Below, piece by piece: positions 8,011-16,592 of a DNA stretch of 64,000 nt (positions are counted from its first letter, which is position 1; each line of letters opens with the position of its first letter). The DNA is taken from contig NZ_CP067101.1 of NCBI RefSeq assembly GCF_016616425.1, positions 4,092,001 through 4,156,000 on the forward strand, in the 5' to 3' direction. The position numbers and the translations under genes are program-made. Under the pieces are notes generated by a model. That model worked only from the letters and a program-made list of their open reading frames with translations, made no database searches and was not told where the DNA came from. The stretch is from Bradyrhizobium diazoefficiens. Lineage in GTDB: Bacteria > Pseudomonadota > Alphaproteobacteria > Rhizobiales > Xanthobacteraceae.

Positions 8011-8506
8011 ACCAATTGAGGTTCGCGCCCGGAACCGGCGGCTGCTGATTGCGGCCGCCGTTTTGTTTACAGGAACATTCGCAAACACTGAAAGCAATGC
8101 GCAGTCCGGCCCGTTCGCCGCGATGGCGGGCAGTTGGAGCGGCGGCGGCACCGTGATCCTGGATGACGGTTCGACCGAGCGGATCCGCTGCCGGGCCAAA
8201 TACGCCCCAATCGGGCCCACCATGGAGATGTCGCTGACTTGCGCCAGCGACGCCTACAAGTTTCACCTCGCAGCAAACGTCCGGGCGGAAGGCAGCGCGA
8301 TCACCGGGACTTGGAGCGAAGCCAGCCGCAACATCAGCGGTTCATTGCTAGGCCGCGGCGGCGGCGGCGACTTCGAGGTGGTTGCCTCGACCAACGGCGC
8401 CGGCTTCAACGCCAACATCGCGCTGCGGACGAGCGGCAACAAGCAAACCGTCACGATGCGGGCCGACAGCCAGTTCCGCGGCGCCCACATTACGATGTCG
8501 CGCTAA
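7955..8506 (+). CDS. Hypothetical secreted protein overlapping its neighbour
   Basis: The coding-like part begins around 8030 with RNRRLLIAAAVLFTGTF, a signal-peptide-like segment ending near NTESNAQS, followed by about 135 residues rich in Gly, Ser and Thr (SWSGGGTVILDDGS). The nearest in-frame ATG is 7955, which overlaps the upstream gene by 56 bp and puts about 30 odd residues before the signal peptide; another in-frame ATG lies at 7910. The true start may be a rare codon nearer 8020. Together with the preceding gene it forms a pair of small secreted beta-rich proteins, probably translationally coupled. Confidence 0.6.
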   Translation: MEHLQASRAADDGKHRASKPIEVRARNRRLLIAAAVLFTGTFANTESNAQSGPFAAMAGSWSGGGTVILDDGSTERIRCRAKYAPIGPTMEMSLTCASDAYKFHLAANVRAEGSAITGTWSEASRNISGSLLGRGGGGDFEVVASTNGAGFNANIALRTSGNKQTVTMRADSQFRGAHITMSR

Positions 8507-8570
8507 GCCAATACGACGACGCTACAAATGGTTCGGCACATCGTCCGGCGCGCGCCAGACCATTTTGCGT

Positions 8571-8969
8571 TCAGACGTTCGGCACGAACGCCGTGACCTC
8601 GATCTCCACCTTGGCCCGGTCGTCGACAAGGCCACCGATATAAAGCAGCGTCGAGGGCGGGAAATTGCGTCCGAGCGTTTCCTTCCAGGCCGCACCGATG
8701 CCGGCACCGGCCGCTTCATATTCGCCGCGGCTGGTCAGGTACCAGGTCAGGCGGACAATGTGCTCGGGGCCGGCACCGGCCTCGCCCAGGAGCTTGATGA
8801 TCCGCTTCAGCGCCGTCGCAACCTGCGCCGCCATGTCGGAGGCGTAATTGCCGGCCTCGTCGCCGCCGGTCTGGCCGGCCAGAACGACCCAGCGACCCGG
8901 CCCCTCGACCACGACACCATGGGAAAAGCCGCGCGGTTTTGTCCATTCGGCCGGCTGCAAGATGTGCAT
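8571..8969 (-). CDS. RidA family protein (YjgF/YER057c/UK114)
   Basis: This is a 132-residue protein of the RidA superfamily, trimeric enzymes or ligand binders; canonical RidA hydrolyses reactive enamine/imine intermediates released by PLP enzymes. Family features visible are the N-terminal KPRGFSHGVVVEG, the core FVAGQT-like segment VVLAGQTGGD, and the C-terminal PPSTLLYIGGLVDDRAKVEIEVTAFVP. The catalytic-type Arg of canonical RidA before the final strand is replaced here (LLYIGGLV), so a non-archetypal subgroup is likely. The start at 8969 has GGGAGGG 8 nt upstream. It is divergent from the DMT transporter. Confidence 0.85.
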   Translation of the reverse strand: MHILQPAEWTKPRGFSHGVVVEGPGRWVVLAGQTGGDEAGNYASDMAAQVATALKRIIKLLGEAGAGPEHIVRLTWYLTSRGEYEAAGAGIGAAWKETLGRNFPPSTLLYIGGLVDDRAKVEIEVTAFVPNV

Positions 8970-9119
8970 GAGCGAAGCCCTCCCGATCTTCTCGTTGTTT
9001 GTGATGCCTAGCACGACACGCTGCATCGCTGCATCCGCAGATTTGATCGTTGCAAATGGCGGCGATGTCGCCGATACCGGCCGTCCTTTCAGGTTTCCAT
9101 CCTCCAGCATCCTGCCCCG

Positions 9120-9995
9120 ATGAGCGCGACACCGTCCAAAACGATGGCTGCATTGTGGATGGCCGGCTGGCTGTCGCTGATGCTGGTCATGGCGGTTGCC
9201 GGGCGCGAGACCACGCGCGAGCTGAACGTCTTTCAGATCATGGAAGTGAGGTCGCTGATCGGCTTCGTGTTGCTCTCGCCGATCATCTACCGCGCCGGCG
9301 GCTTCAAGGTGCTCAAGACTACGCGCCTGCCGCAGCACATCGGGCGCAACCTCGTGCACTATGTCGCCCAGCTCGGCTGGTTCTTCGCGCTGACGCTGAT
9401 CCCGATCGGCGAGGTGGTGGCGATCGAGTTCACCATGCCGATCTGGACGGCGCTCCTCGCGGCGAGCTTCCTGTCCGAGCAGATGACGCCGTGGAAGATC
9501 GCGGCCATCGTCCTCGGCCTCGTCGGCGTGATCGTCATCGTCCGTCCTGCCACCGGCGAGATCAATCCGGGCCAGCTCATCGCGCTCGGGGCGGCCATGG
9601 GATTTGGCGTGTCGATGGCGCTGGTGAAATCGCTGACCCGCACCGAAAGCGCACTTTCTATCCTGTTCTGGATGCTGGTGGTACAATCGGCCGCAGGCTT
9701 CATTCCGACGCTGTTCGTCTGGACCTGGCCCTCGGCCTATCTCTGGGCCTGGATGGGCGTGGTCGCCGTGTGCGGCACATTTTCACACTATTGTCTCGCC
9801 AGCGCGATGCGCTACGCCGACGCAACGATCGTGGTTCCCATGGACTTCCTGCGGGTCCCACTGACCGCGACCGCCGGCTGGTTGCTGTATTCCGAGCGGC
9901 TCGACGCCTGGACCGTCCTCGGCGCGGCGCTGATCCTGTGTGGCAACCTTCTGAATTTGAAGCCGGCGCCCGCGATTCCCGCCCGCGCGGGGTGA
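9120..9995 (+). CDS. DMT superfamily (EamA) permease
   Basis: This is a 291-residue inner-membrane protein with two EamA repeats and about ten hydrophobic helices. The first repeat ends in the PATGEINPG loop around residue 145, and the second begins LIALGAAMGFGVSMAL. The motif VAIEFTMPIWTALLA is typical of DMT exporters. Substrates of such carriers range from amino acids to S-adenosylmethionine and cannot be assigned here. There is no strong ribosome site in front of ATG 9120. A 200-bp intergenic stretch with a CRP-like site follows. Confidence 0.85.
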   Translation: MSATPSKTMAALWMAGWLSLMLVMAVAGRETTRELNVFQIMEVRSLIGFVLLSPIIYRAGGFKVLKTTRLPQHIGRNLVHYVAQLGWFFALTLIPIGEVVAIEFTMPIWTALLAASFLSEQMTPWKIAAIVLGLVGVIVIVRPATGEINPGQLIALGAAMGFGVSMALVKSLTRTESALSILFWMLVVQSAAGFIPTLFVWTWPSAYLWAWMGVVAVCGTFSHYCLASAMRYADATIVVPMDFLRVPLTATAGWLLYSERLDAWTVLGAALILCGNLLNLKPAPAIPARAG

Positions 9996-10032
9996 ACCTC
10001 GCGCCGCCCCGCGCGACAAAACGAAGTGGCCG

Positions 10033-10048
10033 TGTGATTTGGATCACG
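10033..10048. promoter_or_regulatory. CRP-type site
   Basis: TGTGA-TTTGGA-TCACG differs from the CRP consensus TGTGA-N6-TCACA at one outer position. It lies about 150 bp upstream of the caspase-like gene, in a position suitable for activation. The match is by eye and unscored. Confidence 0.4.
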
Positions 10049-10195
10049 TTGGTGAAGCATTCCATCGTGCACATTCGACCACACAGCAGCGGGTTGAACG
10101 CAACGGACAGCCGTTTCGGTGGCGCGAAGTCGGGCAATTCGTGTAGGTTCGTTGCCAATTTGTTGCTGCCTGCAAATCGATTCTGGGGATCTCAG

Positions 10196-11623
10196 ATGCG
10201 CTATCTCACCCTCCTCGCTTCGCTGATGTGCATGGCGTTGTCGGTCAGTGTCGCGAAGGCCGACCGTCGCGTCGCCTTCGTCGTCGGCAACGGCACCTAT
10301 AAGAACGTCGCGCAATTGCCGAACCCGCCGATCGACGCCAAGGCGATGGCGGCGACGTTGCGCAATGTCGGCTTCGAGGTGATCGAAGGGACCAATCTCA
10401 GCCGCGATCAGATGACGGAGAAGCTGCTCGACTTCGGCCGCAAGGCGCAGGGCTCCGACATCGCGCTGTTCTATTATGCCGGCCACGGCATCGCCGTGAG
10501 CGGCACCAACTACCTTCTGCCCGTCGATGCCGACATCAAGTCGGAGATGGACGTCAAGTTAGGGGCCGCCATCAACATCGATCTGACGCTCGAGCAGACC
10601 ATGGGCGATGCCAAGGTCAAGCTCGTCTTCCTCGATGCCTGCCGCGACAATCCGTTCGCTGCCAAGATCAAGTCCAGCTCCGCGACGCGCAGCGTCAACG
10701 TACAGAGCGGTCTGGCCGAGATGAAGTCCGGGGAAGGCACTCTCATCGCGTTCGCGACCGGCCCCGGCCAGACCGCGCTCGACGGTCAGGAGGGCAACAA
10801 CAGCCCGTTCACCCGCGCGCTGATCGACAACATCACCAAGCCCGGCGTCGAGATCCAGCAGGCGATGACGGCGGTGCGCGCCCAGGTCAACGAAGAGACC
10901 CACAAGGGTCAGCTCCCCTGGGGCCACACCAATCTGACCGGCTCCGTCTATCTCAACCAGGCTCCGACGACCCAGGTCGCCAACGCGGCACCGACCGCTT
11001 CTGGCAGCCTGCCTATGGCGACCGGCGGTAGTTCGGACGACGTCGAGCTCGAATACTGGCGTTCGGCGAAGGAGTCCAACAGGCCGGAAGAACTCAACGC
11101 CTATCTCTCCGCCTATCCGAACGGTCAGTTCAAGGCGCTGGCGCTGGCACGCCTCGCCGCCATCAAGAGCGGTCCCTCGACCGCCACGCGCACCCTCAAC
11201 GCTGGCATCGACCCCGCAACTTTCACCGATGAGGCCACCCAGCTCACCGAGGACCAGATCGGCCTCAACAAGACCCAGCGCCGCGATGTGCAGCGTCGTC
11301 TCACCGGGCTCGGCTTCGATACCAAACAGACCGGCGTGTTCAGCGAGGAGACCCGGTCCGTGCTCAAACGCTGGCAGGCCGCGCGCGGCTATCCCTCGTC
11401 GGGCTACCTCAATAAGCACCAGCACAAGGCCCTGCTCTCGGAAATCGTGGCCGGCCCGCCGACCGCCAGCGATAGCAGCCAGAAGCCGGCCCGGCGTGCC
11501 GCCAGCGCTCCCGCGGTCAGCAGCGCACCGGCTCCCCACCGCAGCAATCCCGGCGACGCTGCCGGCGCGGCCTTCGTGGGTGGCGTCGTCGGCGGGATGA
11601 TGGGCGGCATGTTCCGCCGCTGA
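10196..11623 (+). CDS. Secreted caspase-family (C14) protein with C-terminal peptidoglycan-binding-like domain
   Basis: This is a 475-residue exported protein. A signal peptide covers residues 1-22, and the caspase/metacaspase-like p20 domain follows with the catalytic pair His97 (FYYAGHG) and Cys149 (FLDACRDNPF). A linker at about 275-355 contains a WRSAKESNRPEELNAYLSAYP segment. Residues about 355-430 (TQRRDVQRRLTGLGF and the following 50) have the pattern of a peptidoglycan-binding-1 domain. The tail is Pro/Ala-rich and ends in a Gly-zipper-like GGVVGGMMGGM. Bacterial caspase homologues cleave after basic residues, but the substrate here is unknown. GGGGA precedes the ATG. Confidence 0.85.
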   Translation: MRYLTLLASLMCMALSVSVAKADRRVAFVVGNGTYKNVAQLPNPPIDAKAMAATLRNVGFEVIEGTNLSRDQMTEKLLDFGRKAQGSDIALFYYAGHGIAVSGTNYLLPVDADIKSEMDVKLGAAINIDLTLEQTMGDAKVKLVFLDACRDNPFAAKIKSSSATRSVNVQSGLAEMKSGEGTLIAFATGPGQTALDGQEGNNSPFTRALIDNITKPGVEIQQAMTAVRAQVNEETHKGQLPWGHTNLTGSVYLNQAPTTQVANAAPTASGSLPMATGGSSDDVELEYWRSAKESNRPEELNAYLSAYPNGQFKALALARLAAIKSGPSTATRTLNAGIDPATFTDEATQLTEDQIGLNKTQRRDVQRRLTGLGFDTKQTGVFSEETRSVLKRWQAARGYPSSGYLNKHQHKALLSEIVAGPPTASDSSQKPARRAASAPAVSSAPAPHRSNPGDAAGAAFVGGVVGGMMGGMFRR

Positions 11624-11647
11624 GATCCGATGCCGATCTCAAGACAC

Positions 11648-11673
11648 AAAGCCCGGCCCGCGCCGGGCTTTTT
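11648..11673 (+). terminator. Intrinsic terminator after the caspase-like gene
   Basis: AAGCCCGGC pairs with GCCGGGCTT around a short loop and runs into TTTTT. It lies 25 bp after the stop of the caspase-like gene and between convergent genes, so it may serve both sides. Confidence 0.8.
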
Positions 11674-11703
11674 CGTTGATCGCCCTCGCAGGAAGAGTTG
11701 ACG

Positions 11704-11943
11704 CTACTTGCCCGCGGCCTTCCGCAGTGCCTCGTTGATGCGGTCCTGCCAGCCCGGTCCGCCCGCCTGGAAGAACTCCAGCACGTCCTGATCGATACGC
11801 AGCGTGACCTGCTCCTTGATGCCGGGAACGGCATTCTGTTTGGGCGGCTCCGCTGCGACCTTGGCCGTCACCTTCTTGAACGCTGCCTCCGCTTCGGTCC
11901 TGGCATCGCCAAGCGTACGCGGTCGCCTCGGTTGATCCGCCAT
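11704..11943 (-). CDS. BrnA-family antitoxin-like protein (orphan)
   Basis: This is a 79-residue protein whose last 35 residues, VTLRIDQDVLEFF followed by GPGWQDRINEALRKA, match the ribbon-helix-helix end of BrnA/DUF4415 antitoxins. Canonical BrnA pairs with the RelE-like toxin BrnT encoded immediately upstream, but the neighbouring gene here is cysK, whose stop lies 3 bp away. It therefore looks like an antitoxin that has lost its toxin or a free-standing RHH regulator. The N-terminal half is charged and low in complexity. It is probably cotranscribed with cysK. Confidence 0.75.
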   Translation of the reverse strand: MADQPRRPRTLGDARTEAEAAFKKVTAKVAAEPPKQNAVPGIKEQVTLRIDQDVLEFFQAGGPGWQDRINEALRKAAGK

Positions 11944-11946
11944 CTG

Positions 11947-12924
<978 letters not shown>

Positions 12925-13147
12925 GATGAACTCCTATGGCGACGATTGGCACGTCTGTCGCGACCCTTGCGCAGTTACAGACAGCTTGCGGCGACACGCA
13001 AGCGGCAATGCGGCACATGTTAAATACGTTGCATCGCAAAATCACGTGAGCGGCGAAGATCAGAAAAGCCAACGCATTTGTATTGCGACCTCGTCAACCG
13101 CTTCTGCTTATGTTAGACTTATGTCTCAAAGCAGGGAGGTCACCACG

Positions 13148-13366
13148 ATGTCAGCAGTTGCTGAGGTGATGTCGACCGTTGCGCTTAACCGCGATCCGCG
13201 TTGCAGCGAGTTGCCTACCTGTCCCGTCTGCGCCGACTCCATGGTCGCCGCCGAAGCCTCCGCCTACGTCTCGGACCACATGATCAGCTATCTCTGGACC
13301 TGCGACAATTGCGGCTATGGCTTCGTGACCAAGCACGCCGTGAAGCACCGCTTCGTGTGTAACTGA
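13148..13366 (+). CDS. Small zinc-ribbon protein
   Basis: This is a 72-residue protein with two zinc-knuckle-like pairs, CPVC near residue 25 and CDNC near residue 51, the second followed by GYGF. The pattern is that of a zinc ribbon similar to those in rubredoxin-like or nucleic-acid-binding small proteins. GGGAGG lies 8 nt upstream of ATG 13148 and decides this start over an in-frame ATG at 13121. It is divergent from cysK and convergent with tgt. Function is unknown. Confidence 0.7.
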   Translation: MSAVAEVMSTVALNRDPRCSELPTCPVCADSMVAAEASAYVSDHMISYLWTCDNCGYGFVTKHAVKHRFVCN

Positions 13367-13380
13367 CTTTCCGTAATGGC

Positions 13381-14526
13381 CTAGCGCGGGGCGATGTCGC
13401 CCCTCGCCCAGTCCTCGCGCGTGCGCTGATAGAACTCCTCGAACGTTCCGTGTGCAATCGCGTTCCTGATGCCCTGCATCAGGAACTGGTAGTAAGCGAC
13501 ATTGATTTCGGACAGCAGCATCGCACCCAGCGTCTCGCCCGCCTTGACGAGATGATGCAGATAAGCGCGCGCGTAATTGCGTGCCGACGGCCATGCGCTC
13601 TCCTCATCCAGCGGACGCGGATCGTCGGCATGGCGCGCGTTGCGCAAATTGACCTGGCCGAAGCGCGTGAAGGCAACGCCGTGCCGCCCATTGCGCGTCG
13701 GCATCACGCAATCGAACATGTCGATGCCGCGCCTCACGGCTTCGAGGATGTCGTCGGGCGTGCCGACGCCCATCAGGTAGCGCGGGCGCTCTTGCGGCAG
13801 TGCCGGCGCGGTCTCGTCGATCATCGCCAGCATCACCGCCTGCGGCTCGCCGACGGCAAGGCCGCCGATCGCATAGCCGTGGAAGCCGATCGCAACCAGG
13901 CCTCTGGCGCTCGCGTGACGAAACTGGGGTATGTCGCCGCCCTGCACGATACCGAACAGCATGTAGCCGTCGGGCGCGCTCTCGAAGGCGCGCTTGCTCC
14001 TCTCGGCCCAGCGCAGCGACAATTGCATCGCGCGCTCGATGTCGGCGCGCTCGGCCGGCAGCCGCACGCATTCGTCCATCTGCATGGCAATGTCGGAGCC
14101 GAGCAAGCGCTGCACCTCGATCGAGCGCTCCGGCGACAGCTCGACCTTGGCACCGTCGATATGCGAGCGGAAGGTGACCGCGTGCTCGCTGATCTTGCGC
14201 AAATCCGCGAGCGACATCACCTGGAAGCCGCCGGAATCCGTCAGCATCGGCCCGTTCCAGCCGGTGAACCGCTGCAGGCCGCCCAGCGCCGCGATCCGCT
14301 CGGCGCTCGGACGCAGCATCAGGTGATAGGTATTGCCGAGCACGATGTCGGCGCCGGCATCGCGCACCTCGCGCCAATGCATGCCCTTCATGGCACCCGC
14401 GGTGCCGACCGGCATGAAGGCCGGCGTTCGCACCACGCCGTGAGGGGTGGTCAGGCGCCCGGTGCGCGCGGCGCCATCGGTGGCGAGCAACTCAAAGTGA
14501 TTGGGAAGATCGTTGTCGGGGTTCAT
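13381..14526 (-). CDS. tgt: tRNA-guanine transglycosylase, zinc cysteines absent
   Basis: This 381-residue enzyme exchanges guanine-34 for preQ1 in tRNAs with GUN anticodons (EC 2.4.2.29), the first tRNA-bound step of queuosine synthesis; queA, the next step, is at 18420. Asp97 (TDSGGFQV) and the nucleophile Asp272 ([11 protein letters not shown]) are present, as are GGLAVGEP and YLHHL. In the usual zinc site, where E. coli has three cysteines (CDCYTC), this protein reads ESAWPSAR at 309-316 and keeps only the histidine. The start is ATG 14526; an in-frame ATG at 14562 gives an unlikely extension. Confidence 0.92.
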   Translation of the reverse strand: MNPDNDLPNHFELLATDGAARTGRLTTPHGVVRTPAFMPVGTAGAMKGMHWREVRDAGADIVLGNTYHLMLRPSAERIAALGGLQRFTGWNGPMLTDSGGFQVMSLADLRKISEHAVTFRSHIDGAKVELSPERSIEVQRLLGSDIAMQMDECVRLPAERADIERAMQLSLRWAERSKRAFESAPDGYMLFGIVQGGDIPQFRHASARGLVAIGFHGYAIGGLAVGEPQAVMLAMIDETAPALPQERPRYLMGVGTPDDILEAVRRGIDMFDCVMPTRNGRHGVAFTRFGQVNLRNARHADDPRPLDEESAWPSARNYARAYLHHLVKAGETLGAMLLSEINVAYYQFLMQGIRNAIAHGTFEEFYQRTREDWARGDIAPR

Positions 14527-14759
14527 GGCGGTGCTTATTGCGTGTCGGAGGAGGCCGATCAACCCGCCCGATCCACGCCGCCGCCGGCCGGTGCTTCAGA
14601 ATGGGCCTGGACCTCCATAGTGCCATGAGCTCGAGTGGAGGAACGAGGCCTGCTGAAACCGTTGACGATACGGCCAATTCGGCCAGATTCGCGATGACGC
14701 CTCGGCTCCTGCGCGATATAGAGCGAATGAGCGTCAGAAACGCGCAGGAATCATTGGGC

Positions 14760-15506
14760 ATGGGATTGACTGCGACCAGGACGAGAGCGGCAGCGCCGCG
14801 GCGCGAGGTGCCGAAATCCCGCGGCGGCCGGCCGACGAAAACCGCCGCCATCGAGCGCGACCAGCGGCTGATCGAGGTCGCCACCCGCCTCTTCCTCGAC
14901 CGCGGCTTCGACGCGACCTCGCTTGACGCGGTCGCGGAAGCGGCCCGGGTCAGCAAGCCTACCGTCTATGCCCGCTACGGCGACAAGCGCGGACTGTTCG
15001 CAGCCGTGCTGAGACGCGAGATCGCGCGCTGGCTTGCACCGCTTTCCGCCGCGGCGGAGACGCAGCTCAGCAGCCTTGCGGACATTTCGGTCGAGCAACG
15101 GCTGGTCCAGATCGGACGCGAGATGCTGACATTCACCTGCGGTCCCGATGCGGTCGCCTTCAGCCGCATGATGACGTCGCAGGCCATCAATTTCCCTGAC
15201 GTCGCCAAGCTCGGCAAGGAGGAAGGCTGGCTCAAGGCCGTCGCCACCACGGCGCGCTTCTTCGACCATCTGGTGGCGCAAGGCGCGCTCGACGTCGACG
15301 ACACCACCATCGCGGCCGAGGTGTTTCTCGACGTCGTCGTCGGACACACCCACCGCATGGCGACCTTCGGAACGGCCCTCGAGATAAAGGCCGCCGAAAA
15401 GCGCATGCGGGCGGCGATCAAGCTGTTCCTGGCTGGTGCGCTGGGACCGGCCGACCGCATCCAGAACTCGGCCAAGAGCACGCGGCGGCGGCGCCCCCCT
15501 CGCTGA
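14760..15506 (+). CDS. TetR/AcrR family transcriptional regulator
   Basis: This is a 248-residue regulator. The helix-turn-helix is at about residues 35-80, with ATRLFLDRGFDATSLDAVAEAA followed by VSKPTVYARYGDKRGLF, which matches the TetR pattern closely. The C-terminal part is a helical ligand-binding domain, and the tail is Arg-rich. The start is set at ATG 14760 with AGGAA about 8 nt upstream; ATG 14727 is an alternative. A promoter with an AAAC/ATAC/GTAT/GTTT palindrome lies 60 bp after its stop in front of the PepSY gene, a likely binding site. It is divergent from tgt. Confidence 0.88.
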   Translation: MGLTATRTRAAAPRREVPKSRGGRPTKTAAIERDQRLIEVATRLFLDRGFDATSLDAVAEAARVSKPTVYARYGDKRGLFAAVLRREIARWLAPLSAAAETQLSSLADISVEQRLVQIGREMLTFTCGPDAVAFSRMMTSQAINFPDVAKLGKEEGWLKAVATTARFFDHLVAQGALDVDDTTIAAEVFLDVVVGHTHRMATFGTALEIKAAEKRMRAAIKLFLAGALGPADRIQNSAKSTRRRRPPR

Positions 15507-15555
15507 CAATTCCGTGAAGTTGCGATCTGTCCCCGAGCAGCCCACGAACGCGGCA

Positions 15556-15586
15556 TTGACCAAAATAAAACGATACGGTATGGTTT
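15556..15586 (+). promoter_or_regulatory. Promoter with TetR-type operator
   Basis: TTGACC (15556-15561) and TATGGT (15579-15584) are 17 nt apart. The 19-bp palindrome AAAC-G-ATAC-G-GTAT-G-GTTT at 15568-15586 covers the spacer and the -10 element, and every position in its arms is symmetrical. A repressor bound there would block RNA polymerase. The TetR gene just upstream is the obvious candidate. Confidence 0.7.
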
Positions 15587-15681
15587 AGTTACAAGGCGAT
15601 GCGGACCGCTTTTTTCACCAGCCCCAAAGAGGTCCGCACCGCTAAGATCGCCGTACGGGGTACAGCCCCTTACGACGCTCC

Positions 15682-15710
15682 GCGGCCGACCGGTGCCCAA
15701 GGTCGGCCGC
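15682..15710 (+). promoter_or_regulatory. 10-bp perfect hairpin in the PepSY gene leader
   Basis: GCGGCCGACC and GGTCGGCCGC enclose a 9-nt loop and are followed by GTCTTCTTTC, a pyrimidine tract that is only partly T. It lies in the leader between the TetR-type promoter and ATG 15759. An open frame starting at 15599, close to the predicted transcript start, runs across it. An attenuator is possible; so is a simple stabilising hairpin. Confidence 0.4.
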
Positions 15711-15758
15711 GTCTTCTTTCGGATGATCAGGCCCGCTCGCCGGCCAGAGGTTTCGAGC

Positions 15759-16349
15759 ATGAAGACAACCGAACGAAATCTTGCTCGATTGCTTGCGATC
15801 ACCCTGTCCACTCTCCTCGTCGTCGCACCGGTCCGGGCGATCGTGAGCACGGGCACGCCGACAGCCCTTCACAGCGATGCCGAGGCTGACCGCCAGGCCG
15901 TCAGCCGCGAGATCGAGCGCTTTCGCGGCTCATCGATCTCGATCAGCCAGGCCATGGCGATTGCCGAAGGCCGGCACGCCGGTGCTGCCACGGCGGATGT
16001 GAGTTTTGACGGTGCCGCCGGCGTGCCGGTGTATCGGGTGAAGACCCTGGATAACGACCGGATCTGGCGCCACACCATCAATGCTTCGACCGGTGAGCTC
16101 GTCGGCGGGGAAGCCGCCCTCCCCCTCGCCGAGCTCGACCACGAGGACCGCGACAATCTCGCAGCACTCGGCAAGATCAGGCACCGCCTCGCCGAGGCCG
16201 TACGCGTCGCCGAACGCGCCGCGTCGGGCAAGGCGATCAGCGGCGGGCTGGTGCGCGAACGCGGCCGGCTCAATTTTGCGATCGTCGTGATCAGCGGCGA
16301 CGACCTCAAGGAGGTCATCCTGGAGCCGCCGGGCGCGCGATCCAAATAG
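15759..16349 (+). CDS. Secreted PepSY-domain protein
   Basis: This is a 196-residue exported protein. A signal peptide precedes about residue 29 (VAPVRA). A PepSY-like unit follows: ISISQAMAIAEGRHAGAATADVSFDGAAGVPVYRVKTLDNDRI with NASTGELVGGE, the usual helix-strand pattern of the domain. A second, more degenerate unit (LRHRLAEAVRVAE-like helix and LNFAIVVISGDD) may be another PepSY copy. PepSY domains inhibit peptidases or sense the envelope. ATG 15759 is preferred to 15693 because it opens the signal peptide. It is probably controlled by the TetR-type operator upstream. Confidence 0.75.
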   Translation: MKTTERNLARLLAITLSTLLVVAPVRAIVSTGTPTALHSDAEADRQAVSREIERFRGSSISISQAMAIAEGRHAGAATADVSFDGAAGVPVYRVKTLDNDRIWRHTINASTGELVGGEAALPLAELDHEDRDNLAALGKIRHRLAEAVRVAERAASGKAISGGLVRERGRLNFAIVVISGDDLKEVILEPPGARSK

Positions 16350-16390
16350 CGGCCGGGTCGGCCTCCGGTTTCGACCAGGACGAAAAGCCA

Positions 16391-16419
16391 TTGACGATCG
16401 CAAAACTCTCCCGCATAAG
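16391..16419 (+). promoter_or_regulatory. Promoter of the asd leader transcript
   Basis: TTGACG (16391-16396) and CATAAG (16414-16419) are spaced by 17 nt. Transcription would begin near 16426, so the leader peptide AUG at 16428 would lie at or almost at the 5' end of the RNA. That resembles the leaderless trpL of Sinorhizobium. Confidence 0.55.
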
Positions 16420-16427
16420 TCGCCGCC

Positions 16428-16499
16428 ATGTTCACGACCACCAAATGCACGACCAAAACCACCACGGCCTTAGGGGCCCGGGGAGGCGTGCGCGCGTAG
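16428..16499 (+). CDS. Threonine-rich leader peptide (attenuator) of asd
   Basis: This is a 23-residue reading frame, too short for usual gene calls. Residues 3-13 read TTTKCTTKTTT, giving eight threonine codons in eleven, and the frame ends at TAG 16497-16499. An intrinsic terminator begins 30 nt later, and asd, an enzyme of the threonine pathway, follows. A segment GGGGC at 16473-16477 near the end of the frame can pair with the 5' arm GCCCC of the terminator at 16531-16535, offering an antiterminator if ribosomes stall on threonine codons. The role is inferred from this architecture, which is that of classical amino-acid leaders. Confidence 0.8.
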   Translation: MFTTTKCTTKTTTALGARGGVRA

Positions 16500-16528
16500 T
16501 CGTCGACTAAAACGCATCAGCTCTACCG

Positions 16529-16560
16529 AAGCCCCGCCCTCGATGGTCCGGGGCTTTTTT
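16529..16560 (+). terminator. Attenuator terminator before asd
   Basis: AAGCCCCG (16529-16536) pairs with CGGGGCTT (16549-16556), and the run of T residues extends to 16560. It lies between the leader peptide and the asd start, so it must be read through for asd expression. Confidence 0.82.
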
Positions 16561-16592
16561 GTTGTCTCATTCGCAATTCAATGGAGGACAAA

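Noticed and set aside
8970..9686. N-terminal extension of the RidA-family frame
   Set aside because: It runs antisense through the DMT transporter; GGGAGGG and the family N-terminus support the start at 8969.
9050..10195. N-terminal extension of the caspase ORF over the DMT transporter gene
   Set aside because: It is in a different frame over a clear EamA gene; the signal peptide and ribosome site at 10196 mark the true start.
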